Source: Galerina marginata
Taxonomy: Eukaryota > Basidiomycota > Agaricomycetes > Agaricales > Galerinaceae
Direction of reading: 5' to 3'
DNA: 64,000 bases
Assembly (NCBI GenBank): GCA_023014335.1
Contig: JAECYW010000016.1
Span: forward strand, 372,001 to 436,000
Positions 1-10,687 of this stretch are shown one piece after another. A program made the position numbers and the translations under genes. The notes beneath the pieces were generated by a model, which made no database searches, was not told the DNA's origin, and was given only the letters and a program-made list of their open reading frames with translations. Positions within the stretch are counted from its first letter, which is position 1. Each line of letters opens with the position of its first letter.

Positions 1-45
1 CATCACTGGGTTTTTATTACTATTTCTAATTACCCAATCGTACAG

Positions 46-1449
46 GTCAAAGACGTCTTGGATGGTACCACAAGCAACAAGTTCTGGATCGATGTTCAGT
101 TAAGGTGGGGTGATTTCGACACTCATGACATTGAACGCTACACGCGAGCGAAGTTCTTGGATTACGTGAGTGGTCAACTTTTCTCATTGTAGTTATGCTA
201 AACTTGCTCTCAGGTTTCCGATTCAATGAGTATATGTTCCTCGCCAACTGGAGTAATGATTGGCATGGATCTGGCTTACAATTTATGGCCTGCTTACGGC
301 AATTGGTTCCCTGGACTAAAGCCCCTCGTCCAACAGGCGACGGCCAAGATCATGAAGGCTAACCCTGCCTGCCACATTTTACGAGAGCGTATTCGCAAGG
401 GATTGCAGTTATATTCATCTGAACCTACAGAATCTTATCTTAACAGCCAGGTGATCAATTTGCTTGGGACATCGGACACAGGCTGACTCTTCAACTCTGC
501 AGGATTACTCGGAACTCTTTTCTAACCAAATCATCTGTTCGTTTATCCACCCTACTTGCATACTTTTGTTTGTTTTCTTATAGTTTTACCAGGGTTCGTT
601 GACAACACTAATGTGTATCGGGTGACAATGTAGGCATGTTTTTACCTATACCACGAAAAGTCTGACAGATCCTTCCAGCCACAAAACATTCGAAGGAAAT
701 TTGACAACAAAACCGATTAGTGCGCCAATAGACCTCCAAATTTTCACCTTGCTCATTTTTCTTTTCAGACGGTGCCATTTTTATCTTCAACCCTCGCTTG
801 GGGCAATTGTTCTTGAAAATTATCTACACGAGTGTTTGGGCTGGCCAGAAACGTCTTGGTCAATTGGCGAAATGGAAAACTGCAGAAGAAGTTGCGGCCC
901 TTGTTTGATCACTCCCTGTAGAAGAGCAGCCCAAGCAGGTCATCGTCACGCGAAAGGGAATGTTGGGTACGGACGCGTCATGATCTTCTGTTGTCATCAC
1001 TCATGTCTTCTTCTAGATCCCCTCGAGGTCCATCTCCTCGATTTCCCAAACATTGTTATCAAGGGCAGCGATCTTCAATTGCCCTTCCAAGCATGTATGA
1101 AGATGGAGAAATTCGGAGACCTTATTCCAGTGTGTTCTTCTTTATCACCTGTGGTGATCACTCTAATCTAATTATCAACTCCAGAGAGCTACGCAACCCC
1201 AGATGGTTCTTTTCAGTCTTTACAGTATGTCCTTATACGCTTCAATAACCTATGTATGGCCTCTTACACTGATCAACAACGCAGATGACTGGTTGAAGTC
1301 TATCTCAAGTTACACTGCATTTTCTCGATTGATTCTGCTGCTTCGTGGCCTCCATGTCAATAATGAAAAGACCAAGATCATCTTACACCCGGATAAGTCA
1401 ACTATCACTGAACCTCATTTCGTCTGGCCAAGTCTCAGTGATGAAGAAC
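46..1449 (+). pseudogene. PRP8: Prp8 (U5 snRNP core splicing factor) internal fragment, broken
   Basis: Prp8 is the central scaffold of the spliceosome and is normally a single-copy protein of about 2300 residues. This stretch encodes only an internal part, entering from the window edge through an acceptor at 44-45. Recognisable blocks in order are [79 protein letters not shown] and [20 protein letters not shown]. Short introns separate them (for example 967-1016) and the frame is kept across them. Codon 906-908 is TGA where the family has arginine (the AAL-x-R-SLPVEEQPK region). Similarity stops abruptly after the DEE near 1449, so the endonuclease-like, RNase H-like and Jab1/MPN parts are missing. 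The rest of a working gene cannot follow here, so this is a decayed duplicate. Identification is from remembered conservation, not a search. Confidence 0.9.
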
Positions 1450-1569
1450 GCGGCCATTCTCGTCCAAAGTCCCTAGTACAACTTCGCTCGTTTCGCTCCT
1501 CGCCTCCTCACCGAGCTGTTGAAATATCAGAGGTCAATTTCGTATTCGTACCATCATTGATTTAGATGC

Positions 1570-2870
1570 TGACTCACGGGTTATAGGGACGGCAATGGCG
1601 TTGGGATGGCCACAGCTTAAAGGCGAGATGGACGCAGGCAGTTGGCTGGTATGAATTGAGTTTTCTAGCACTTGGGCCAATATGGAATACTTACTGCGCT
1701 TTAGCATGCCATCAATGTTTTGCAGCCGCCTTCGTCAAACCCTTGAACGATGCGGAAGTTCAGCGGTGTTAGGTATTGTCGGATGGGTGTTACGAAGATA
1801 GGTATGTGAGTTTCCTGGCTAGCATTCCACTGACGGCGCTTACACTCTCAACCCCTAGCTAGACGTCAATGTTCGGGCTACGCTATCAAACGATCGCCGC
1901 AAGCAGCTCTCAGAGGGGTCGCCGACCATTTCTGTTAGCGTTGCCATTTCAAGCAGCGGGCGTTGAGACAGTCTGGGGGGAATCTGGAGATTTTAAGGTG
2001 GGTCCGACGTGCTTTTTCGAGGTAAGGTAAAATGCTTACCGTTCATTCAAGTTTTTCTTGGACTTTTCTGCGGTCGTACTTCGAGAGGCGGGTGCTTATG
2101 TTCTCTTGCTTGACCGATTCAATGTCAACGGTCATGTCGAAAAAAACCCCAATACACGTCGAGAAATGTTACGACAAGGAATAACAAATTAGATGCACCT
2201 TTAAGAACAGCTACAACTCTGCAGTGCACCGACGAGCTGGAGATATGAAGGCATTGGAATGAGAAGAGGAAGTGGAAGAGATTACAAGGAAAAGGAAGGA
2301 CTTGATGGGATGAAGATGAAGGATTCCGTGAGGCTTTATAGGTGGCCGTGACATTGACGGAGGCAAAGGAGGGGTAAGATCTCGCGGAGGACCTTGACGT
2401 CAAGTGACGCCTCCATTCATTGTTCCATTGTCTGTCCCCCCTATCGTAATGCACACTTAACTTCGGTGCCTGGCTTGTAAGATGTTAGGGAATTTTATTC
2501 GAGCCACTCACTTATAGTATTTTAAATAGTGTCTTATCATGTCTATATAACATCAGTCCAAGAGCACTGGGCTCATGTTGTCACGTGATTGTATGCGCGA
2601 CGCGTTCAGGACGCAGTCCGTCACTCATCTTAAACCTGTGCTGCAGTGAGAGGACCAAAGGTTGGTTACCTGTTCACTGCGCATAACGAGATCCACTCAC
2701 TTTCTTTAGGCGTCTGGAGTGAATCAATAGCTCATAGGAGGCCCATACTGGTGTTGGAGTATGGGTTCGACGAGACGGCGCCAAGTTTTAGGTGAAATAA
2801 CAAAGGTCAGCTGCTATTCTTCCGTTAATGAACGTGTAACTCACATTTCATAGGCTTTATTTGTAACGTC
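1570..2870. other. Stretch with no intact gene; one copy of a duplicated exon-like segment
   Basis: No continuous reading frame with recognisable similarity is seen. The part from about 1790 to 2040 is a diverged copy of 4080-4320 (listed separately). The remainder (2060-2870) shows only short frames and some splice-like signals. It looks like decayed coding sequence lying between the Prp8 and SMC1 fragments. Confidence 0.5.
1794..2040 (+). repeat. Diverged duplicate, copy 1 (partner 4081-4320)
   Basis: Both copies share a donor-like GTGTGAGTTTCC/GTATGTGAGTTTCC motif, a GGCGCTTAC/CAGCGCTTAC motif about 45 bp later, and then a coding-looking block. In this copy it reads SNDRRKQLSEG and in the partner SNEHRCQLSEG. 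Both end near a GGTGGGTCCGAC/AGGCAAGTCCGAC splice-like site. The pair looks like the same pair of exons of an unidentified gene, each broken by stops and frameshifts. The family is not recognised. Confidence 0.5.
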
Positions 2871-2879
2871 AATGATGGA

Positions 2880-4060
2880 ATGGCTAACATGAATTAGAGG
2901 ACATCAATAAGTCCATTCATGCATTCATATCAGTTGTTGGGCCCAATGGAGCGGGAAGTTTAATAAAGTGCACCATACTTTCTCGTCTTCCATCGCGTCT
3001 CAGTCCTCACAAGAGCTCTCTCGTCTTATTGAAGCAGATTAACGGGTCACTGGAACTCGTGCTGGAATACGAAAAGGCAAAGGAGACGCAGGAGTGGCTA
3101 AGGAGAATGCCACTTTCAACTTTACGAAACGGCAAAGCATTGCGGGAGGAATCAAGCAGTACAAGGAGCAGAAGACCGAGGCAGACTGATTCGATGATCT
3201 ACGTCAGGAGCGGGTAAGTGGCATTGTTGGCTGATTGTTCTACATCTCATATCCAGCTTTTCAGGACCAACTTATCCTCGAACCTATTTTAAGGAAGTGC
3301 GAGGCTTTAAAGAGAAGAAATTCTCGCTGAAGGAGGAGTTAAGTTTGCAGACCGAGAAAATGCAAGAGGTCAATTTGTTTTGTTAAGAACACCAACTTCC
3401 TGACGCTTGGGACAGCTCGAAGAAAAGATTGGTTCTCTTCAAACCGAACTCACAAATGTTCGCGAACATTTGCGAACGTTTGACAGGAACTTGATAATCA
3501 GCAATCTGAGTGGGCTCAGATAATGTGAGTATCCCTTTTCTTCTCGAATGAGAGAAACATCACAACGTTGCTCCATTTTTTAAAAGTGGAGGCTGACGAG
3601 AAACTCTAGAACATGTATCAGCAACTACTGTAAGCCGATGTCGACAAGCAGGAGGCAGAGAAGGAAAAAGAAACACTCTCAAATCTCTAACACTCTTCCC
3701 AGGTACGTTTTCCCTCCTGCACCCATCCCATCCCTAACATCAAACCCCTCCTAGCCGTCCGCAGGCGCATTGTCAACCTCCGCAAACCCAGCCAGTGGAA
3801 ATATGAAACCCATCTCTGTTATCCTCAGGCGGAACATTGACGCCATCGTCGTTGATGAAGAAAACATTCTGACCGACTGCATCGAGTACATGTGGAACCA
3901 GCACACGGGGCAGAACGTTGATCCTGCTCGACACGATTCAGGTCAAGCCCATGGACGACAAATTCCGCTCGTTCGAGAAGGGCGCTTGTTTGCGACGTTC
4001 GCAAATGGCGCACGAATGGCGGTGGACTCTAGTACAGAGATTGCTCAATTATACAGTATG
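2880..4060 (+). pseudogene. SMC1: Cohesin subunit SMC1, degenerate fragment (head to hinge)
   Basis: SMC1 is a cohesin ATPase holding sister chromatids together. Here only shards remain. A Walker A-like GPNGAGK lies near 2940. ENATFNFTKRQSIAGG, IKQYKEQKTEAD and FDDLRQERDQLILEPIL of the first coiled coil lie at 3100-3290. Hinge pieces lie at 3790-3990: SVILRRNIDAIVVDEEN, DCIEYMWNQHTGQ and LLDTIQVKPMDDKFRSFEKGA. These hinge pieces fall in two different frames, so at least one indel has occurred. A TGA at 3187-3189 sits where the family has arginine between the EAD and FDDL blocks, and the residue after the Walker lysine is Phe instead of Ser. Most of the coiled coil and the C-terminal ATPase half are absent. 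The gene cannot encode a functional SMC protein. Confidence 0.82.
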
Positions 4061-4080
4061 GCTATTAGCGGGCGGGTGCT

Positions 4081-4320
4081 ATGACAAAAGGTGTGTGAGT
4101 TTCCCAGCTCACACTTGAATAACAGCGCTTACTTTCTCTGTTGCTGGCTTGATCGTCAGCATCAGCAGTGCTTCAAACGAACACCGGTGCCAGCTTTCAG
4201 AGGGTCAATCATCACCATTGCGAGAAGCGGTATCGAGAATGATTAAGGAGATGTGGATATTCAGAGGCAAGTCCGACATTTTGTTTTGATTGCATTAGGA
4301 TGCTTACTTCAATCTGGATT
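4081..4320 (+). repeat. Diverged duplicate, copy 2 (partner 1794-2040)
   Basis: See the partner copy. In this copy the coding-looking block continues as SNEHRCQLSEGQSSPLREA and then a basic, aromatic stretch ending in MIKEMWIFRGK before a donor-like site. It follows the SMC1 hinge remnant directly, so the two SMC1/Prp8 fragments are each followed by the same unidentified segment. Confidence 0.5.
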
Positions 4321-4522
4321 CCGCTAATGCTCGCCCAGTTGGAAGGTGGATCTGGGGTTGAGTGACGTGACTGTGGTTCTTGCCCGAACCCTGTCAAGAG
4401 AGGCTGGAAGTGTGAGAGTTGGAGGGGCAGCCTCTTTTTCATTTTGACCTGGCTTGCAGTGGCTATTTATTAGACTTCTTTTCATTTGACTGACGTTCTT
4501 ATTTCAATGTCTTTAATATACT

Positions 4523-7500
4523 ATGGATGGGACATTTGAGAAAGGCTTTCACTACTTTCACACGCTTACACGCTCATGTGATTTGGGCTTCAAGCGTTCT
4601 AGAGATGACGTTGTGAATCTACACCTGGCACATCCTCTGCGAGTTCTGCTTTATTCTATGCCTTTCAACCTTCTAAATGCACATGAACAGAAAAGCCTAC
4701 TAGAGTACCTCAAACGTGATCCATGCTTACCAAGTGATTTGGTCAATATCCCATCCAAGTTGGAGGCGTCTTTGGCCTCCCTTGTACAGCGTCAGGGGTA
4801 TGACACGGCACATGTATGAATCTCATTCTTACCTTAATGTATGGGCCAACTGAAAGTTTGAAAGTCTATAGAGAATCAAAACCATTATCCAACGCCCGAG
4901 AATGAAAGAGTTTTCATGAGTTGATATTATATTGTATACGCTAACTATTTATCTTTTTTTTCACAGGTTTTTGGCAACTCCCAGCCATCCCCCCTGGACA
5001 GACGCCATGAGTTTGTTCCAGTAACACCACTTCTTGGACATAAGAGGTCCAGTGGGCATAACTTGACCTTAGATCCCAACCTACTCCTGACTCCTCAGCC
5101 TCCCTTAAAAACTCCTCAGCCTCCCACTTCTGGTTTATCACATCTTTCACCTCACCTAGGCCCACCTTATTTTCCTGTCAATTTTTCAAACACAAGTGAC
5201 CATTCCAGCCATCCTCAATCAACTCTTGGTCGGCGATTGCGATCTTCTAGTGCAAGTCCAACTCCGAGGCCATCGAAACGGTTAAATTTTGGAGCACTGC
5301 TAGATCTCCACAAGGAAGATGGACTCAATAATCAATGTGGCAATGTGGACAGACTTGGTAGTCAGGACATATATGGCGAGGATTGGCCTAGTAGCGAAGA
5401 CAGAGACAGCCCAGACATTCACAAGGACCAACATAGTGAGGAGGATGGAGGCAGTCATCGTCGCAAGGATCAAGACGCTGTTGAGGATAGAAGCAGCGGA
5501 GAAGAGCAATGCACTCGTAGGGACTATGAGGAAGAAGGCAGCCGTGAGGATCAACACACTCGAAAGAGTCGACCTGCCTGTGATGTCAGTGGTGGAAGTA
5601 TCAATGTCCTACCTAGCCTTGAAGATTTCCGCAGCTTGGAGGATGAACATGGTGCGACAATTGCAACTGGCGAAACTGGCGCAACTGGCGAAACTGGCGC
5701 AACTGGCGCAACTGGCGCAACTGGAGAGATTGACACAACTGGCACAAGTTCAACTGGCGAGACAACCACCATTAATGCCCAGAATGACTTTGACGATAGT
5801 CAAGGCCAGGAGAGTGGGCGTGGACGTGGACGTGGGCGTGGGCGTGGGCGTGGGCGTGGACGTGGACGTGGCGGCCGTCAACTCGATCCTCTCAAACAGA
5901 AGAAGAAGAAGAAGTGTCCAACAAGAGGGGCTAAAGCTCCTGCCCCATGGATTGTTGACCCCCGACAACTGTCAGAAGAAGGATATGTCAATGACCAAGA
6001 CTTACAAGAAGAGGACTTTCATCCATCTCAACCGATAACCGACAACCACAATGCCCAATACCAGCAGATAGCAGCAATTTCCCAACCTGGACAATCAGAA
6101 CCAGAAAATCAAGTTCTTTCACGCTCAGGCTATCACTTTGTGCTGAATCTTGCTCTTGCTTGTCGGCGTTTACTTCAAAATCCCTCAAACCAGGAGAACC
6201 CAATTATGAAATTATTACAATTTCTTAATACGAACTCTCTGCACACCACTGAGTCTAGGAAAAATATTGGAACAATTCTCGTCGACAATAGCCTCGAAAA
6301 TCTAGCCGCTAGATGTGGTCTTGCTGAGGGAAACATTGAGGTGACTAATTTTGTGTTTATGATCAATGCCATTCAACTTCGTTGTAAGGTCATTAGGTGT
6401 GTTCCTCTTTTCCTTGCTCACTTTATTGCAATTGAAGAATAGTCTAGCGAATGCGATTTGACAAAACGAAAAAAGAAAACGGTTCTTAAATCCATCAAAG
6501 GCCCGAAAAGTGACAGAACACTATCGACTTATGTCTCTGACGCAGCTAAATTCTGTCTCTTGGCTGGAGGAGGTTTGTTTAAATAAATTCTGTGCGATTA
6601 ATTATTAAAGGTTGTTTGTTAGGGTCATTCTTTATTCTAGCTATAGCAGCCGCTTCAAAGTTGCGTCCAGACATTCGAGGTTTAACCCATGATATTATCC
6701 TTAGGATTAACTGCCTCTTTGGATCGCCCAATCCTGGTATTATCTTTGTTCACAATTCACATCTAGCAACTAACACCTATTCTCAGACCATGAACTTGGT
6801 AAACTGGTGATTCAGGATATCATTCCTGTCATCGCACTTCTGAGGCAGCAATTCCGAATTATGTTTTCAACGCTATTTCACCAGGAGCTTCTTGTGAGCA
6901 ATGGAGTTCTGCCTGATGTAGAGGCGGGGGACTTACAGAGGTCTGACGAGTTTTTCAACTCCATAACTTTTAAGTATGTCTCGATTTTTATGGTGTTTGC
7001 TTTTTATTCATAGATTCATATAGTGCACTCATTAAGCGTCGAAGCTTTCAAACCTGGATTAGCTGCTATCGTCCACTGGAGGGCTCCATTCCTATTGTTC
7101 CCTATTACCTCATAAATGGTTCTGTTTTATCGATGATGCCGACATCTATTCATCAACCCGAAAACATTGATTCAATATCTGCCCTTGATTTTCCATCACC
7201 ACTTACTAGTCTTGGAGACGATGATGAGGATGAAGACCTTAACTTCAATTCAAAAAAAGACGTATCCAAAGCAGAGTTGTATATTATCAAGACGAACTTT
7301 AATCCTCTTCTTGAAAAAAACGTCACTGTGGAATATACAGCTGAAGACCGTCACAAATTTACTGTCAAGGAGCGACGCTTTGCTAACAAGGCGACAGAGT
7401 GCGACTCATTAGAGGAGATTACCATACAGGTTGGCTTTTTCTTTTTCTTTTAGAATATAATTCTTATATGTCTCGCAGCTTAGAAAGCAGTTACAACATG

Positions 7501-8498
7501 GCAAGAAGGCCAAAGGTCGCTATGTAAATATAACTCATGCAAATTTAAAAGGGTATGAATTCCTTTTTACCACAATAATTTCAAACTCAAAGCGCATTTA
7601 AAGGAAACGCCTTCGAATTAATGATATTAATGACGACTTGTTGTTGCTGGTCTTTCCAGATTTGCCCCAACATCTGAGAGATCGAATGTTGGCTTCTCTA
7701 CAGGCCGCTTGTCCAGATTACATGACCTGGACGGATTCAGAAGCGAAAAAGGATTTCTTTGAGTTTTTGGCCCTCCACTTTTGCTGGTGGAACCGCTATT
7801 CAACAAGTGTATGTCCGTTTTATTTTCAATCTCTGTTTGGATACTGATAAATTTGATTCACAGGGAAAAGACGCGCCTGTTGATGCAGAGCCTGCTACTC
7901 TCAGGAAATATGGCCTTAGAAGGCTCAATACCTCAACCTTCACTCCTCGGACTTCTCAAGAGTTCCAAGAACACATGGAAGAGTTCCAGCTTCTCTCCGA
8001 CTGCTTTCAGGATGTTTTTGACTGGATTAGCAAGACTGTGAGTTTTTTCTTGGTTATTAAATAAGATCGTGTCTTAATTGCATATAGCTCAAGGAAATCC
8101 TTCCTGAAGAATACGAAATCATTAGCCAATACGCTGATATTCTTCCAGGTGATGGATTTTCACCAGCATACCCATTCAGCGGCTTTGTTATAAATTTCAA
8201 TGTTTGCACTCGGATTCATCGAGATGTAAACGACAAGAAGCTTTGCATTGTCATGGCTATCTCTGACAAGGACTGTCAAGGAGGTGATATATGCTTCCTG
8301 GAACCTGGTATCAGACTTCAGTTACTTTGTGGAGATATAGTCGCTTTTTCTTCTCTTAAGATCAGCCATTTTAATATGGACTTCAAAGGCGAACGCGCTT
8401 CACTTGTTCTCCATTCTGATAGTTCAGGGGACAATTGGGTGGAAAATAGAAATAACTGGGAAAAAAATATCTATATGCATGTAGAAAGACATATGTAG
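4523..8498 (+). CDS. TET/JBP-like 2-oxoglutarate/Fe(II) dioxygenase-fold protein, 10 exons
   Basis: Exons read as 4523-4813, 4967-6388, 6443-6572, 6623-6736, 6787-6973, 7024-7429, 7479-7552, 7604-7808, 7864-8037 and 8088-8498. All have GT-AG introns and the frame stays open for 1137 residues. The N-terminal half is disordered. It has Pro/Ser-rich sequence, an acidic stretch, a collagen-like run of Gly-Ala/Glu-Thr triplets (about 5655-5765), an Arg-Gly run (about 5812-5870) and a Lys cluster, suggesting nucleic acid binding. The last exon carries the pattern of a double-stranded beta-helix dioxygenase. The proximal iron ligands are His-Arg-Asp in TRIHRDVND. A GGDICFLEPG strand and a GDIVAF turn follow, then the distal histidine in KISHFN and the 2OG-binding arginine in GERASLV. 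This order matches the fungal TET/JBP-like group, which in Agaricomycetes is expanded and linked to KDZ transposons. The substrate, possibly 5-methylcytosine, is inferred. No KDZ transposase lies nearby. Confidence 0.72.
5655..5870 (+). repeat. Coding minisatellites: Gly-x-Thr run and Arg-Gly run
   Basis: Two tandem arrays lie inside exon 2 of the dioxygenase-like gene. The first is a 9-bp unit (ggcgcaact and variants, 5665-5765) coding for Gly-Ala-Thr or Gly-Glu-Thr. The second is a 6-bp unit (cgtggg/cgtgga, 5817-5870) coding for Arg-Gly repeated about nine times. Other frames through the arrays are also open and give long spurious Leu-Ala or Asp-Val frames, which are not genes. Confidence 0.85.
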
Positions 8499-8707
8499 GC
8501 AGAGATTAGAATACTTAGAGTGAACTTCAAAGTATCGTTTAAAATTGTGGCGACAGAAATATTATTTGGTCAAATATACGTGGGAAATTTTGGATCAAAT
8601 ATGAGACCACTTTTCTTATTCCCATCGTCTTCTGTCTTCAACCAAGTCTTTCAACGATCATTCATACCGCCTTCTACTGTTTTATACCTCTAGCTTACCT
8701 GGACAAT

Positions 8708-10687
8708 ATGCAAACTCGCACTCGATCCACTGCTTCTTCAGCCACTGCTTCTTCGGCGTCATCTGCCAAAGCATCCGGACCTGTCAAGAAAATCCAAGGA
8801 GGAAATAAAGCTGCCACGAACACTGGTCACAAGGGTTCCACAAGCAGCAAACCGGCCTCCAAGACCTCAGGAAAAGTTAAAATGAATGAGAAGAATCTCG
8901 CTATATATAAGGCGATGCAAGCGCAACTTGACCAACAAAAGAAGGACGCTCTTGCTTGTGAGACTGAAGGCATGTTCTCTTTACTATTAATATATGCTTT
9001 TTTGATCCATAACTTCTTTTAGCAATTCGACAACGAAACAGGGAACTTATGGCAGAAGAAAAAGGCGGCAATGATGGTGACAGCAATGACGGTAATGGTG
9101 ACGACGATGCTCCAGATGGACCTCCTGCTAAAAGAATGAGGACTGGAAATACGATTCTTGATTCTGACGAGTTGGAAATGGCTAATTCCCTACTACCAAT
9201 CACCAGGGCTAGGGTTGCCAATGATATTGAAGATGATGAAACTGGCAGCCAGAATGGAGATGGTGGCTTGGAGGAAGACCAAAGTGACCAAGGTGATGCT
9301 GATATTGAGGTCGACTTTGACAGCAATCTTGAGGAACACGGCCATACTGGCTTTGACGATAATGGAGTATGTTTTAATTTCTTGGCTACATCCGATCATT
9401 CAGGCTTATATTATTTTAGATGATATATGAAATAGACGATACTCAATCAACAAGGTCATCCTCTCATGTCTCTTCAAGTCAACGGTCTCGTTCTTCCACC
9501 CCATCAACAACCAAGTCTTCAAATAGCTCAAAGGTGGTTGAAGCTGACTTTTCTCCAAGAAGTCGTCGTCTGGCTATTGCGGCGAAGTCTCATGTCAGGA
9601 CAACTGCCATCTATAATTCAAATGGTCCCTTTCCTCCTAATAGTCGAGTTGCTCGATTCGATTTCGCTTGGAATACAGTTAAAGAAACTTCAAAAAACAG
9701 CAACGATCCAACTTTCAAGGACGCCCTAAAGCGAATATCGAAAGACGAGAACATGAAGAAGAAATTGATTACTTTTGTAAGCTATTCATCCTAGTCGATC
9801 ATTTAATGGCAGCTAACTAGTCTACTATCAGACAATGTATGGACGAACCCAACTCCTTAGCAATATCATCACCAAGGCTCGCGATAGAGTTTGTGGCTTC
9901 TATGGCTTGAACGGAAAGCAGAATAAAGTGCGGGATGATGTAGAGTGGTTGCTAACTGAGTCGCACTTTATGTATGGTGACATTGACCTAGAGGTATGAA
10001 CGACACCTTGCTCTGGTCAATATTAACCATTTGGATTTATAGAAGCGGACCTTTGACAAGTCGAAACCCTTTGGCACTGAGCTGATTGTTGAAATCGTTG
10101 AGAGCCAATGGTTCTCCACTTCTTCAAGATCGAATGCAGATGTTGAGACGACAAAGAAGATTGCCGAAGACAAGGAAATCCCTCTTTCAATGATGATTCT
10201 TGTTCTTACTGTCGTATGTTTTTTTTTTGTCCGCGTTCCAATAGTCTAAACAAAGCCATCTAGATCGAGCATTCTCTGAAAGAGTGGAGCAATGGTAGAC
10301 AAGCGAATACAATTACTTTCTCTGAAGAAACGGCGAAACAACTGTAGGTTTTTTTCGACTATGAGCAACTCATGTACTAATACTATTGTAGCTATGCTCA
10401 CCATCTCGGAAACTGGAATACTTTGGTTAAGAATGCTCCTCACTTCGCCAAGTTTTTCATGAATGATTTGACTGAGAGAATTCTGTAAGATTTACCATTT
10501 TTATTTGCTATTTTAATCTAATGCAATATTTTGTAGTTCAAACCGATCTGATTTCCTTGACGATGGTGAACAGGGAAAGGATTTAGCAAGTCTTGATTTT
10601 GCGGCGCTTGATAAACTTGGACAGGAGTGGGAAGCTGGAGCTGGAGGAAATGGGAGGGAAGCAGAAGCAGCTGATGATGTCGTCTGA
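8708..10687 (+). CDS. DUF6532-domain protein, 8 exons
   Basis: Exons read as 8708-8969, 9023-9366, 9420-9776, 9832-9993, 10043-10213, 10264-10343, 10392-10484 and 10537-10687, with an open frame of 539 residues. The first intron uses a GC donor. Residues 1-200 are Ser/Thr/Lys-rich, then strongly acidic, with no fold expected. From about residue 310 comes a helical domain with the landmarks RTQLLSNIITKARDRVCGFYG, WLLTESHFMYGD, KRTFDKSKPFGTELIVEIV, IPLSMMILVLTVIEHSL and FSEETAKQLYAHHLG. This is the layout of DUF6532 proteins, which are numerous in mushroom genomes and of unknown function. It starts 209 bp after the dioxygenase-like gene on the same strand, and both genes are intact amid decayed sequence, so a shared role or shared mobility is plausible but unproven. 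Confidence 0.75.

Noticed and set aside
5319..6038. Alternative-frame open reading frame of 239 codons with Leu-Ala-Gln repeats inside the dioxygenase-like gene
   Set aside because: It exists only because the 9-bp and 6-bp arrays keep all frames open. The frame used in the spliced 10-exon gene is the one that continues in phase on both sides.
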